This document shows, piece after piece, positions 42,670 to 50,703 of a stretch of 53,633 nucleotides of DNA. Position 1 is the first letter of the stretch. Every line of letters begins with the position of its first letter. The notes under the pieces were generated by a model, which saw only the letters and a list, made by a program, of their open reading frames with translations, did no database searches and was not told the origin of the DNA. Made by a program: the position numbers and the translations under genes. The stretch comes from Candidatus Roseilinea sp. (GTDB lineage: Bacteria > Chloroflexota > Anaerolineae > J036 > Brachytrichaceae), in assembly GCA_025055235.1 (NCBI GenBank), contig JANWYN010000018.1, positions 1 to 53,633 on the forward strand, given 5' to 3'.

Positions 42670-42781
42670 AGTCGTCGTTTTACGAACAACGCGCACCGCG
42701 ACGCGATCGCTCGGAAAAGGAAGAGGGCGGATGCCGATCATCCGCCCTCTGCACGAAACCTACGGTTTGGATGCGCCGGCC

Positions 42782-43462
42782 TCAGTCGCGTTGGCGGCCC
42801 ATCAGTGTGAGGTAGTAAAGCAAGGTGGTGAGCGCCTGCGCGGCTGCAGCGACATAGGTCAGCGCGGCGGCATCGAGCACCTTCTTGGCCCCTTTCAACT
42901 CCTGCTCGGTGAGCAGGCGGTTGGATTGCAGCATGGCCAGCGCCCGGCGGCTGGCGTCGAATTCCACCGGCAGGGTGATGATGGCGAACAGCGCCGCCAA
43001 ACCGAAGCCGATAATGCCGACCCACATCAGCGCTTCGGACGCCAACATCAGGCCGACGATGAACATGATTGGACCAACCCAGCCGCCGAGCTGCACTGCC
43101 GGCACGATCGCGCCGCGCAGCTTGAGCGGGCCGTAGTTCTCTTTATCTTGCATGGCGTGGCCTAGCTCGTGTGCGACGACGGCGACCGACGCGACCGAGT
43201 TCTGCTGAGAACTCTGCGACAGCGCCACCGTCTTGCTGCGTGGATCGTAGTGGTCGGTGAGATGGCCGGGGACGCTGGTCACGCCGACATTCAGCCCATT
43301 CCGGTTGATGAGCACTTGGGCCGTCTGAATGCCGTTCACCCCCGTGCTGGTCGGCACGCGCGCATATTTCGCGAAGGTGCTCTGCACCTTCCACTGCGCC
43401 CACATCGCCAACAGCAGGGGCGGGATCACGAACACGAAATAGAGTGGATCGAAGTAGAACAC
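42782..43462 (-). CDS. Membrane zinc metallopeptidase (Zn_peptidase_2, YugP-like)
   Basis: The 226-residue protein starts at a GTG with AGGAGG seven bases upstream. It has an N-terminal membrane helix, an extracytoplasmic or membrane-near domain with the zinc motif HELGHAMQ (two His ligands and catalytic Glu), and three further helices, the last of which carries EFDASRRALAML, a conserved Glu/Asp region likely to supply the third ligand. It corresponds to the YugP/Zn_peptidase_2 family found in many bacteria; its physiological substrate is unknown. The gene stands alone, on the opposite strand to DUF169. Confidence 0.9.
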   Translation of the reverse strand: MFYFDPLYFVFVIPPLLLAMWAQWKVQSTFAKYARVPTSTGVNGIQTAQVLINRNGLNVGVTSVPGHLTDHYDPRSKTVALSQSSQQNSVASVAVVAHELGHAMQDKENYGPLKLRGAIVPAVQLGGWVGPIMFIVGLMLASEALMWVGIIGFGLAALFAIITLPVEFDASRRALAMLQSNRLLTEQELKGAKKVLDAAALTYVAAAAQALTTLLYYLTLMGRQRD

Positions 43463-43592
43463 TGGTCAACCTCCTCGGGACATTACCCTCCTGTCTGGAA
43501 TTCTCCTCAGCATGCGCCTTGTCGCGCACGACCGTGTTGCAATTTTTGATCTTGGCACTGAACGGTAAATGAATTGTACTAGACAAGTGTTT

Positions 43593-44423
43593 TCAAATCC
43601 TTGAGCGAAGCTTAGAGCTGATCGGTGCAGCGCCGTGTTCCTCGCCGTTCAAATCGGTTGCAACCCGCGCCAGCTCGTAGGCGATCCCGCGTTGTTGCAG
43701 CCCCGCGAGGAAATCCACCGGCGCGTTCGCGTCGGTGATCAGCAGCTTGACGTCCTCCAGCCGGGCGTAGTTGGCCAGCACGCCATGCCCGAGCTTAGAC
43801 GAATCGGTGAGCACGTAGCTCTCATCAGCAGCGCGCATCATGGCCTGCTTCAGTTGGGCGTCGAGCGGGTTAGGCGTGCTGTAGCCATCGCGCAGCGTGA
43901 CGCCGGTCGCGCCCAGGAAGGCCTTGTCCACGTGAAAGCCGGCCAGCATGTTCACCGCCGCCGGCCCGATCAGCGCCAGGCTGTGCTCGCGCACCTGTCC
44001 GCCGGTCAGGATCAAGTCCCAGCCGGCGTGCGCCAGCTCCAGCGCGATCGGCACCGAGCTGGTGATGACGGTCAAATGGCGAAAGCGCCCGAGCATGGCT
44101 TTGGCCAGCGCCAGCGTGGTGCTGCCGGCGTCGAGGATCAACGCGTCGCCTTCGCAGATGTGTCCAAGCGCAGCATGCGCGATGGCGCGCTTCTCCGCGG
44201 CGTGCAGGGCCAGCTTTTCGATGAACGACGGGTTGAAGCGGCTCTTGTGCACCGGCACCGCGCCGCCGTGTGTGCGCTGTAACAGCCCGCGCGCCTCCAG
44301 CTCGCTCAGGTCCTTGCGGATGGTGACCTCGCTGACGTCGAAGCGCCGGGCCAGGTCTTCCACGCGCACGCGCCGCTCGGTTTCGAGCAGCTCGATGATC
44401 TCACGGCGTCGTTCCTCGGACAT
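43593..44423 (-). CDS. DeoR/GlpR-family transcriptional regulator
   Basis: A 276-residue regulator. The winged helix is REIIELLETERRVRVEDLARRFDVSEVTIRKDLSELEARGLLQRTHGGAV, the canonical DeoR signature. The C-terminal DeoRC sugar-phosphate sensor shows DALILDAGSTTLALAKAM, VPIALELA, DLILTGGQVREHSLALIGPAA, and TDSSKLGHG. It lies directly downstream of the two oxidoreductases on the same strand (12 bp gap), so it probably regulates the same operon in response to an inositol or sugar phosphate metabolite. Confidence 0.92.
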   Translation of the reverse strand: MSEERRREIIELLETERRVRVEDLARRFDVSEVTIRKDLSELEARGLLQRTHGGAVPVHKSRFNPSFIEKLALHAAEKRAIAHAALGHICEGDALILDAGSTTLALAKAMLGRFRHLTVITSSVPIALELAHAGWDLILTGGQVREHSLALIGPAAVNMLAGFHVDKAFLGATGVTLRDGYSTPNPLDAQLKQAMMRAADESYVLTDSSKLGHGVLANYARLEDVKLLITDANAPVDFLAGLQQRGIAYELARVATDLNGEEHGAAPISSKLRSRI

Positions 44424-44435
44424 GTCGCTTGGATT

Positions 44436-45443
44436 TCAGTGCGCCGGTTGAACCTCGGCCACGCGCACCGGCCGGCCCTCGCGCCAACTACGCGTGGCTG
44501 CAATCGCCAAGCGCTGCGTCTCCAGCGCATCTTCTGGGCCGGGGCTGGGCCGGTGCCCTGTGCGCAGCGCGTCGAAGAACGCTTGCAGTTCCAGCCGGTA
44601 GGCCGCCTCGAAGCGGTCGGGGAAGCTCTCGAAGTGGTCGGCCTCGTAGCCGAACCGGCGCGAGAAGGTCATCGGCGTCTTCTGGATGGCTTCGACCACC
44701 ACTTTGCCCTCCGAGCCGGCTACTTCGGTGCGGATGTCATAGCCCCAGGCCGACCGGCGCGCGGTCTCCACCACGCCCAGCGCGCCGTTGGCGAAGCGCA
44801 GCAACGTGACGGCGGTGTCCACGTCGCCGGCTTCGCGGAAGCGTGCGTCAATTAACGTCGCGCCCCAGGCCTGTACCTCCTCAACCTCGCCGACCAGATA
44901 GCGCGCCAGGTCGAAGTCGTGCACGGCCATATCGAGGAAGATGCCGCCGCTGCCCTGCAGGAACTTGAGCGGCGGCGGGTAGGTGTCGCGGCCGAGGGCG
45001 CGAAAGGTCTCGATGCGCCCCAGCTCGCCGGCCTCGATCTTGCGCTTGGCCGCTTGGTAGCCCGGATCGAACCGGCGCATGAAGCCGATCTGCACCGGCA
45101 CGCGCTTCTCGTTCACCAGCGCGACGATGCGCTGCGTCTCGTCGAGGTCGAGCGCAATCGGCTTCTCGCACCAGATCGCCTTGCCGGCGTTGGCCGCGAC
45201 CTCGATCAAGTGCGCGTGCGTCGCCGTCGGCGTGACGATCACCACGGCGTCCACCGCCGGGTCGGCGATCGCGCCTTCGACGTCGTCGGTTGCGCGTTCG
45301 GCTCGGGCGATGGCTTTGCCCTGCTCGGCGGCTTCGCGCTTGGTGTCGGCCACGACCACGACGCGCACATCGGGCATGGCGGCCAGGTTGTGCAGATGCG
45401 TCAGTCCCATCCGACCCACGCCGATGAATGCAACGCCGATCAT
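44436..45443 (-). CDS. Gfo/Idh/MocA-family oxidoreductase (inositol 2-dehydrogenase-like)
   Basis: The 335-residue NAD(P)-dependent dehydrogenase has an N-terminal Rossmann fold GVGRMGLTHLHNLA, the catalytic Lys in WCEKPIALD, and the C-terminal substrate motif FLDMAVHDFDLARYL with Asp/His. This matches IolG/MocA-like enzymes that oxidise cyclitols or sugars. Its ATG overlaps the stop of the next gene upstream by ATGA. Two such genes side by side suggest consecutive oxidations or interconversion of inositol isomers. Confidence 0.9.
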   Translation of the reverse strand: MIGVAFIGVGRMGLTHLHNLAAMPDVRVVVVADTKREAAEQGKAIARAERATDDVEGAIADPAVDAVVIVTPTATHAHLIEVAANAGKAIWCEKPIALDLDETQRIVALVNEKRVPVQIGFMRRFDPGYQAAKRKIEAGELGRIETFRALGRDTYPPPLKFLQGSGGIFLDMAVHDFDLARYLVGEVEEVQAWGATLIDARFREAGDVDTAVTLLRFANGALGVVETARRSAWGYDIRTEVAGSEGKVVVEAIQKTPMTFSRRFGYEADHFESFPDRFEAAYRLELQAFFDALRTGHRPSPGPEDALETQRLAIAATRSWREGRPVRVAEVQPAH

Positions 45444-46456
45444 GCCACCTCCTTTACCCGCACCGGCCGCCCCTCGGCTAGCGAGCGCTTCGCTGCCAAG
45501 CCGATGACGACGGCGATGCGCCCGTCCTCGCCGTCCACCGGCGCCGGCTGATCCTGGACAATGGCTTGTACGAATGCCTCGATCTCGCGCTGGTAGCTCT
45601 CGATGTAACGCTGCATGAAGAAGTTCAACGGCAGGTCGCGGCGCACTGCGCCGGCATCGCTGATAACGACGTTATTCGGGTAGTTGTTGTTGGCGGCGAT
45701 CGCGCCCCGGCTGCCGAACACCTCGGCGCGCTGGTCGTAGCCATAGACCGCGCGCCGGCTGTTGTCTATCGTGCCGAGCACGCCGTTGGCGAACCGCAGC
45801 AGCGTCACCGCCGTGTCCACGTCGCCGGCTGCGCCGATGGCCGGATCTACGCGCACTGCGCCCAGGGCATACACTTCCTCGATCTCGCTGCCGATCAAGA
45901 AGCGCGCCATGTCAAAGTCGTGGATGGCCATGTCGAGGAACAGGCCGCCGGAGACCTTCACGTACTCGATCGGCGGCGGGGCCGGGTCACGGCTGATGAT
46001 GTGCAAGATGTGCGGCTCGCCGATCTCGCCGGCTTCCACTGCGCGGCGGATGCGTTGAAAGTTGGCGTCGAAGCGCCGGTTGAAGCCGATCTGCAGCTTG
46101 ACGCCGGCTTTCGCGACGGCGCACAGCGCGCGGTCAATCGCGGCCAGGTCGAGCGCGATCGGCTTCTCACAGAAGATGTGCTTGCCGGCCTGCGCAGCCG
46201 CTTTGATCAACGGCGCGTGCGTATTCGTGGACGAGCAGATCAGCACAGCCTGGATGGCCGGGTCCTCCAGCAGCGCATGAGGATCGCCGGTCGCTCGAGC
46301 GATGCCATACTGATCCGCACAGGCGCGTGCTGCAGCTTCGTTCACGTCGGCGACGGCGACCAGCGTCGCGCCTTTGACGCGCCGCGTGATGGTCTCGGCG
46401 TGCACCTGGCCGATGCGTCCGGCGCCGATCAGTCCGATGCGCAGGGGAGCGGGCAT
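45440..46456 (-). CDS. Inositol 2-dehydrogenase-like Gfo/Idh/MocA oxidoreductase
   Basis: The 338-residue product starts at the ATG at 46456 (MPAPLRIGLIGAGRIG) and has GAGRIGQVHAE, FCEKPIALDL with the catalytic Lys, NRRFDANFQRI and FLDMAIHDFDMARFL. This is closest in look to IolG, which converts myo-inositol to scyllo-inosose with NAD. An in-frame ATG 16 codons upstream is less likely. The pair with the next gene is coupled (ATGA overlap at 45440-45443). The 46508-46576 hairpin separates it from the binding-protein gene. Confidence 0.9.
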   Translation of the reverse strand: MPAPLRIGLIGAGRIGQVHAETITRRVKGATLVAVADVNEAAARACADQYGIARATGDPHALLEDPAIQAVLICSSTNTHAPLIKAAAQAGKHIFCEKPIALDLAAIDRALCAVAKAGVKLQIGFNRRFDANFQRIRRAVEAGEIGEPHILHIISRDPAPPPIEYVKVSGGLFLDMAIHDFDMARFLIGSEIEEVYALGAVRVDPAIGAAGDVDTAVTLLRFANGVLGTIDNSRRAVYGYDQRAEVFGSRGAIAANNNYPNNVVISDAGAVRRDLPLNFFMQRYIESYQREIEAFVQAIVQDQPAPVDGEDGRIAVVIGLAAKRSLAEGRPVRVKEVA

Positions 46457-46507
46457 AGCGTGAAGCCTGGGGCGTAGATCGTGGGGTGCGCAACCGTGTG
46501 CCATGGG

Positions 46508-46576
46508 TTCCCGTATCGCATATCGCGTGCTCTGCGACGCAATACGCGATACGGGATGCGCAACTCGCGATGCGCC
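46508..46576. repeat. Heptamer hairpin upstream of the IolG-like gene
   Basis: A perfect 10-bp stem (cccgtatcgc, 46510-46519, with gcgatacggg, 46546-46555) and continuing words cgcaata, cgcgata, cgggatg, cgcaact, cgcgatg. It fills the space between the binding-protein and dehydrogenase genes. Confidence 0.85.
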
Positions 46577-47569
46577 CTACTTGTACTTATCCGCGTTCTC
46601 CTTGGTTACGAGTTCGGTGCCGGTGTCAATGTTGGCGGGGATGGACTCGCCGCGGACGAGCTTGAGGGCGTTCTCGACGCCGAGGGCGCCCATGTTGTAG
46701 GGGTTCTGGGCGACGGTGGCCTCCATCTCGCCGGCGAGGATGGCGGCAGCGGCATCGGGGTTGGCATCGAAGCCGACGACGACGACCTTGTCGTTGATGC
46801 CGGCGTTCTTGAGCGCCTCGACCGCGCCGAGGGCCATGTTGTCGTTGGAGGCGAACAGGCCTTGGAGATCAGGGTGCTTGGTGAGGATGTCCTCCATGAC
46901 CGAGGTGGCCTTGGCGCGATCCCACTCAGCGGAGAGCTCGGCGACGATGTTCATGCCGCACTCGGTGAGGCCGGCCTTGGCGCCGTCGGCGCGGGCCTTG
47001 CCGGTGGACTGGGTGATGATGCCCTGGAGGATGGCGACCTTGCTGCCTTTGGCGAGGTTCTTGCACAGGTAGTCCACGCCGAGCTTGGCGCCGAGCTCGT
47101 TGTTGGTGCCGATGAAGGTAGCGCCGGGGAGGTCGCCCTTGGTGTCAACGAAGAGCACCTTGACGCCCTGGGCCTGAGCCTTCTCGAGGACGGGGCGGAG
47201 GGCGGCGGGGTCAGTGGGGGCGATGGCGATGGCGTTGACGCCCTTGGCGAGCTGGTCCTCGACTTGGGCGATCTGAGCCTGCACATCGCTCTCGGCAGGC
47301 GGAGCGAGGACGGTGACCTGGACGCCGAGCTCCTTGCCCTTCTCGATGGCGCCTTTCTCGACGGCAGCCCAGAAGGGGTTGCCGCCGCCCGGCCCCTTCA
47401 TCGAGACGAGGATCTTCACATCCTTCGCCTCCGGCGCGGACGGCGCTTGGGCTGCCGGCGCTTGCGCAGCGGGCGCTTGTGCAGGCGGTTGCGCCGGCAC
47501 CGCGCACGCCGACAGAGCCATGGCTAACGCAGCAGACAAACCAACGATCAATTGTGTTCTTCGACTCAT
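46577..47569 (-). CDS. Sugar ABC substrate-binding lipoprotein (ribose/inositol type)
   Basis: A 330-residue Peripla_BP_4 family protein. A lipoprotein signal with lipobox LSAC (Cys 22) and a PAQAPAA linker precede the mature domain, with MKGPGGGNPFWAAVEKG, VNAIAIAPTDPAALRPVLE, FIGTNNELGAKLG, GLFASNDNMALGAVEAL and VVGFDANPDAAAAIL. These are features of the RbsB/IbpA-like class binding ribose, xylose or inositol. A strong AAGGAGGAAG precedes the ATG. It is the first gene of the set, but neither permease nor ATPase lies nearby; the upstream side is occupied by repeats and IS debris, so the rest of a transporter may have been lost or moved. Confidence 0.9.
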   Translation of the reverse strand: MSRRTQLIVGLSAALAMALSACAVPAQPPAQAPAAQAPAAQAPSAPEAKDVKILVSMKGPGGGNPFWAAVEKGAIEKGKELGVQVTVLAPPAESDVQAQIAQVEDQLAKGVNAIAIAPTDPAALRPVLEKAQAQGVKVLFVDTKGDLPGATFIGTNNELGAKLGVDYLCKNLAKGSKVAILQGIITQSTGKARADGAKAGLTECGMNIVAELSAEWDRAKATSVMEDILTKHPDLQGLFASNDNMALGAVEALKNAGINDKVVVVGFDANPDAAAAILAGEMEATVAQNPYNMGALGVENALKLVRGESIPANIDTGTELVTKENADKYK

Positions 47570-47648
47570 AGTTGTTCTTCCTCCTTCTCGGGATTCCATA
47601 GATTTCGTGATCCGAAGCGAGTCGCTCCGCTTGACACCGACTTGATGG

Positions 47649-47710
47649 CTGGTAACTGGTAATTGGTAACTGGTGTAATTGGTCAGTTACCAGTTACCAA
47701 TCACCAATTC
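47649..47710. repeat. Heptamer hairpin before the binding-protein gene
   Basis: ctggtaa twice, ttggtaa, then the inverted words gttacca twice and atcacca. A perfect 12-bp stem is formed by ggtaactggtaa (47651-47662) and its complement (47687-47698). Confidence 0.92.
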
Positions 47711-47796
47711 TGATTCCCATACACATAAGAAAATGGTGCTGCTGCTCAGGGAGCTTGGCATAATTAGGTTATCCTACAACCAAAGGAGCCAAGGCC

Positions 47797-48752
47797 ATGA
47801 GCAGCAGTCACGAATTGTATACCCGATTGATCCACTCCCTGCGTCCACTGTGAGTGTGGCCCATGTCTCCCATCTGACCAACTGGGTCTGGATCATCGTG
47901 GGAATTTTGCAGGCCCAGTCGATTGCCTTGAGCCAGATTGCGCTTCATATTCCCGGCAACGCCAGAGTGGAGTCGCGGGTGATGACCATTCGGCGCTGGC
48001 TGAAGAACCTGCGCGTGGACGTGTGGGAGTTTATCGGCCGGTCTTGGAGCAAGCGTTGCAGGGCCGGCAGACGGTAACGGCGCTGGATGGGGGGATGGTC
48101 TTTGGCGACCGCTGGCAAATCTTTCGCTTGTCCTTGGCCCACGCCGGGCGTGCCATTCCGCTGGTGTGGGTGGTGTTGCCGGGGAAGGGATTGACCCATA
48201 GAGAAAACTGGAAGCCATCTTGACGCGCGCGGCGACCTTTTGAAGGGACGCGTCAAGTGGGTGGTCTTCCTGGCCGACCGCGGGTTTCGCAATGTGATTG
48301 GGCTGAATTGTGCTTGAAAATCGGCTTGGATTATGTCATTTTGATTGCCAACAACACCTATGTCACCCTGGCCAACGGTTGGTACAGCCCGATTCAAGCG
48401 CTGGGCGTGCGGTCGGGACAGTGCCGCTATTACCAAAACATCCGCTTGACCCGGAAGGGCAAGCTGCTCACTCATCTGACGGTGACGTGGACGGTGGGTG
48501 ACGCCAAGAACCCGCCCGAATTGCTGGCGCTTATCTCCAGCCCGCCGCATGCACATCGAAGAAAGTTTCCGCGATGATAAGTCCGGCGGCTTCGACATGG
48601 CCCACACGCGCTTGCAGCACCCGGCGCGCCTGGAACGGCCGTTGTTGGCCTTGGCCATCGCCAAGCTCTGGTGCCACGAGCTGGGCGAGCAAGTCTTGGC
48701 CCAAGGCGAAGCGGTGCGCCGGCTGATTGACCCGGCCCAGAACGCGAACTAA
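47797..48752 (+). pseudogene. Broken IS4-like transposase
   Basis: Translated pieces in three frames together give one transposase: MSSSHELYTRLIHSL (start 47797 after AAAGGAG), then VSVAHVSHLTNWVWIIVGIL and LSQIALHIPG in the next frame, VLEQALQGRQTVTALDGGMVFGDRW with the first catalytic Asp, later VILIANNTYVTLANGWYSPI, and a terminal MHIEESFRDDKSGGFD with the catalytic Glu, in the ESFRDDKS type of YxxxE region. At least three frameshifts interrupt it. The outer ends of the IS are not clear, so the coordinates cover the coding remnant only. It flanks the sugar locus and may have removed adjacent genes. Confidence 0.8.
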
Positions 48753-48898
48753 GCCCGTTTCAACTGAGTCTCCGCTGGTTGAAGCGCTGCGTTTCCCACC
48801 AATATCGCTTTGTTCCGGTTTTCCTGGCACGCCTATCGCCCTTGAGACATTTCAAAGTGGTTCGTTACAGTACTTCTTAAATGTGTAAGGGAATCAGT

Positions 48899-50201
48899 CT
48901 CAGTAGTTGAAAGATTTGGCAAAACAGGCGGGTTCGCCGCTTCCATTACGATTTGGTTGACTACACCAATCGATGAAAGGAGCGAACCCACAATGAAATA
49001 TACGCGAACACGCAAGCAGCCGCTGCCGAAGTTGACAGACACCCTGGTGATGGAGACCGCCCGCGAGGCCCTGAATGACCCTCTGCCGCTGGAGGCAGAG
49101 GGCTACGTGTGCACGGGAGCCGATCTGTGGCAGATCGTGCTGGGCGCGTCGGTCAAGCAGATGACGATTCATGGGCTGTGCGAAAGCCTGGAGTGCGCGC
49201 CCAGCGATGTGGCCGTGCGCGGCTACCTGAACGCGCAGCTGACGGTCGAGGCATTGCCGGACATCGAAGACCGCTTGAACGCGGCCTTGGCTGCGCAGAT
49301 CCCGCGCCGGGTGTTCAAGCGTCCGCGCGACACGGCCGTGGACTATCACGAGCAGGCGTATTACGGCAAGACCGAGCAGGCCGAGGGATTGTGGGTGCGC
49401 GCCGCGGCCCAAGATGGCACCCCGCGCTTCTACCGGGTGGCGACCGCTTACGTGATCTGGCGCGACATGCGGGTGACGTTGGCGATCAAGTTCATCACGC
49501 CCGATGACGACCCAGTTGGCACGCTGTCGAGCCTGCTGGCACGGCTGAGCGGCTTGAATTACCGCGTCAAAACGCTGTATCTGGATCGCGGCTTCGACGG
49601 CGTCGGCGTGATGCGCTTCCTCACTCTGCACACCCGTCTGCGCGCTGTGATCGCCTGCACCATCCGTGGCAAGACCGGTGGCACCCGGGCCTTGTGTCGC
49701 GGACGCGGCAGCTATCGCACCCGCTACACCTTCCACCGCCCAGAGCATGGCGCATTCACCGCCGACCTGGCCATGTGCAAGGTCTTCACGACTGCGCGTC
49801 GCACCGGGCGCAACCCGCGCCGCGCCGACTGGATGATCTTCATCCTGATTCGCTGTGCGGGCTTCCCTCAACAGGTGCACCACGCCTATCGGCGGCGCTT
49901 CGGGATCGAGTCCAGCTATCGCTGCGCCCGCCGCACCCGCGGCTGGACCACCTCGCCCAACCCGGCTTTGCGCTTCGTCCTGATCGCGCTGAGCCTGTTT
50001 CTGGTCAACGTGTGGGTGGCATTGCGCTGGCAATTCGCCCAACTCCCGCGTCGCGGTGGCCGCTTGGTCTGCTACGCTCACTTTCGCTTACAACGTCTGA
50101 TCGACTGGATTGCCCGCGTGGTCGAACGCATCTACCTACCTGTTCATACGATCTACGCCCTGGCGTCGCCTATCGATTGACCAATGTTTTCAACTACTGA
50201 G
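48899..50201 (+). mobile_element. Intact insertion sequence with 14-bp terminal inverted repeats (ISH3/IS4-like)
   Basis: The ends CTCAGTAGTTGAAA (48899-48912) and TTTCAACTACTGAG (50188-50201) are perfect inverted repeats around one transposase gene. No duplicated target was found in the flanks (tcagt on the left, tcttg on the right), so the left junction may have been rearranged. The right end abuts a decayed TPR gene, which it probably interrupted. Confidence 0.85.
48993..50180 (+). CDS. DDE transposase of the ISH3/IS4-like element
   Basis: The 395-residue transposase starts at the ATG at 48993 behind AAAGGAG. It has a basic N-terminal part, the first Asp region RPRDTAVDYHEQAYYGKTE, a second Asp in VKTLYLDRGFDGVGVMRFL, and the catalytic Glu in YRRRFGIESSYRCARRTRG, where the YREK-like region of IS4 enzymes lies. 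Residues KTGGTRALCRGRGSYRTRYTF are rich in Arg for DNA contacts. The gene is unbroken and ends just before the right inverted repeat, so the element should be competent for movement. Confidence 0.88.
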   Translation: MKYTRTRKQPLPKLTDTLVMETAREALNDPLPLEAEGYVCTGADLWQIVLGASVKQMTIHGLCESLECAPSDVAVRGYLNAQLTVEALPDIEDRLNAALAAQIPRRVFKRPRDTAVDYHEQAYYGKTEQAEGLWVRAAAQDGTPRFYRVATAYVIWRDMRVTLAIKFITPDDDPVGTLSSLLARLSGLNYRVKTLYLDRGFDGVGVMRFLTLHTRLRAVIACTIRGKTGGTRALCRGRGSYRTRYTFHRPEHGAFTADLAMCKVFTTARRTGRNPRRADWMIFILIRCAGFPQQVHHAYRRRFGIESSYRCARRTRGWTTSPNPALRFVLIALSLFLVNVWVALRWQFAQLPRRGGRLVCYAHFRLQRLIDWIARVVERIYLPVHTIYALASPID

Positions 50202-50697
50202 TCTTGGCATCCTATACTACCAACACGGCAACCTGCCGGCCGCTGTCGAGGCGTTCCGGGCAGCGCTGGGCCTTTATTGCTCTCTCAACGACCAGCGTGG
50301 TGAGGCGGAATCCACTTCTAACTTGGCCGTCGTGTATAAGAACTGGGCGACGCGGCGCAGGCCCAGATGCTCTGCCTTGAGAGCATCCGGCTATGCCGCG
50401 AGTCAGGCGACTAAGAAGGAGAAGCTACCACTCCGCTGAATTTGTTATATGCTCTTCAAGCAAGAGAAGGTATGCAGAAATCGCACCGCTGGCCGAAATG
50501 GCCTGGCATCTGGCGGAGGCGATGGGCTTTTTCTCTATTCAGGCGAAACTGTGCTGGCTAAGCAGCGATCTTGCCCTAGTGCATAGCGATGTTTGCGCCG
50601 TCGATGACGCGTATAATGTTGTGCGCTGAGCAAGCTGGCCCATCCCTCGTTGCCGCAACAGATGAACGCATTCGTGAGTGAGGTCTTTCAGGAGTGA
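50202..50697 (+). pseudogene. Decayed TPR-protein fragment interrupted by the IS
   Basis: Directly after the IS a TPR pattern is read: LGILYYQHGNLPAAVEAFRAAL and GEAESTSNLAVVYKN, then in another frame GDAAQAQMLCLESIRLCRESGD, then MAWHLAEAMGFFSIQAKLCW, and a final ALSKLAHPSLPQQMNAFVSEVFQE ending at the TGA at 50695-50697. Several frameshifts and small losses separate these. It resembles the TPR gene at 52150-53229, so it is a paralogue killed by the IS. Its 3 end lies 6 bp before the ATPase gene. Confidence 0.75.
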
Positions 50698-50703
50698 AAC
50701 GCC

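Noticed and set aside
48753..48898. Possible small gene between the two insertion sequences.
   Set aside because: No open frame with a start signal or recognisable product was seen in these 146 bases; it is probably IS debris.
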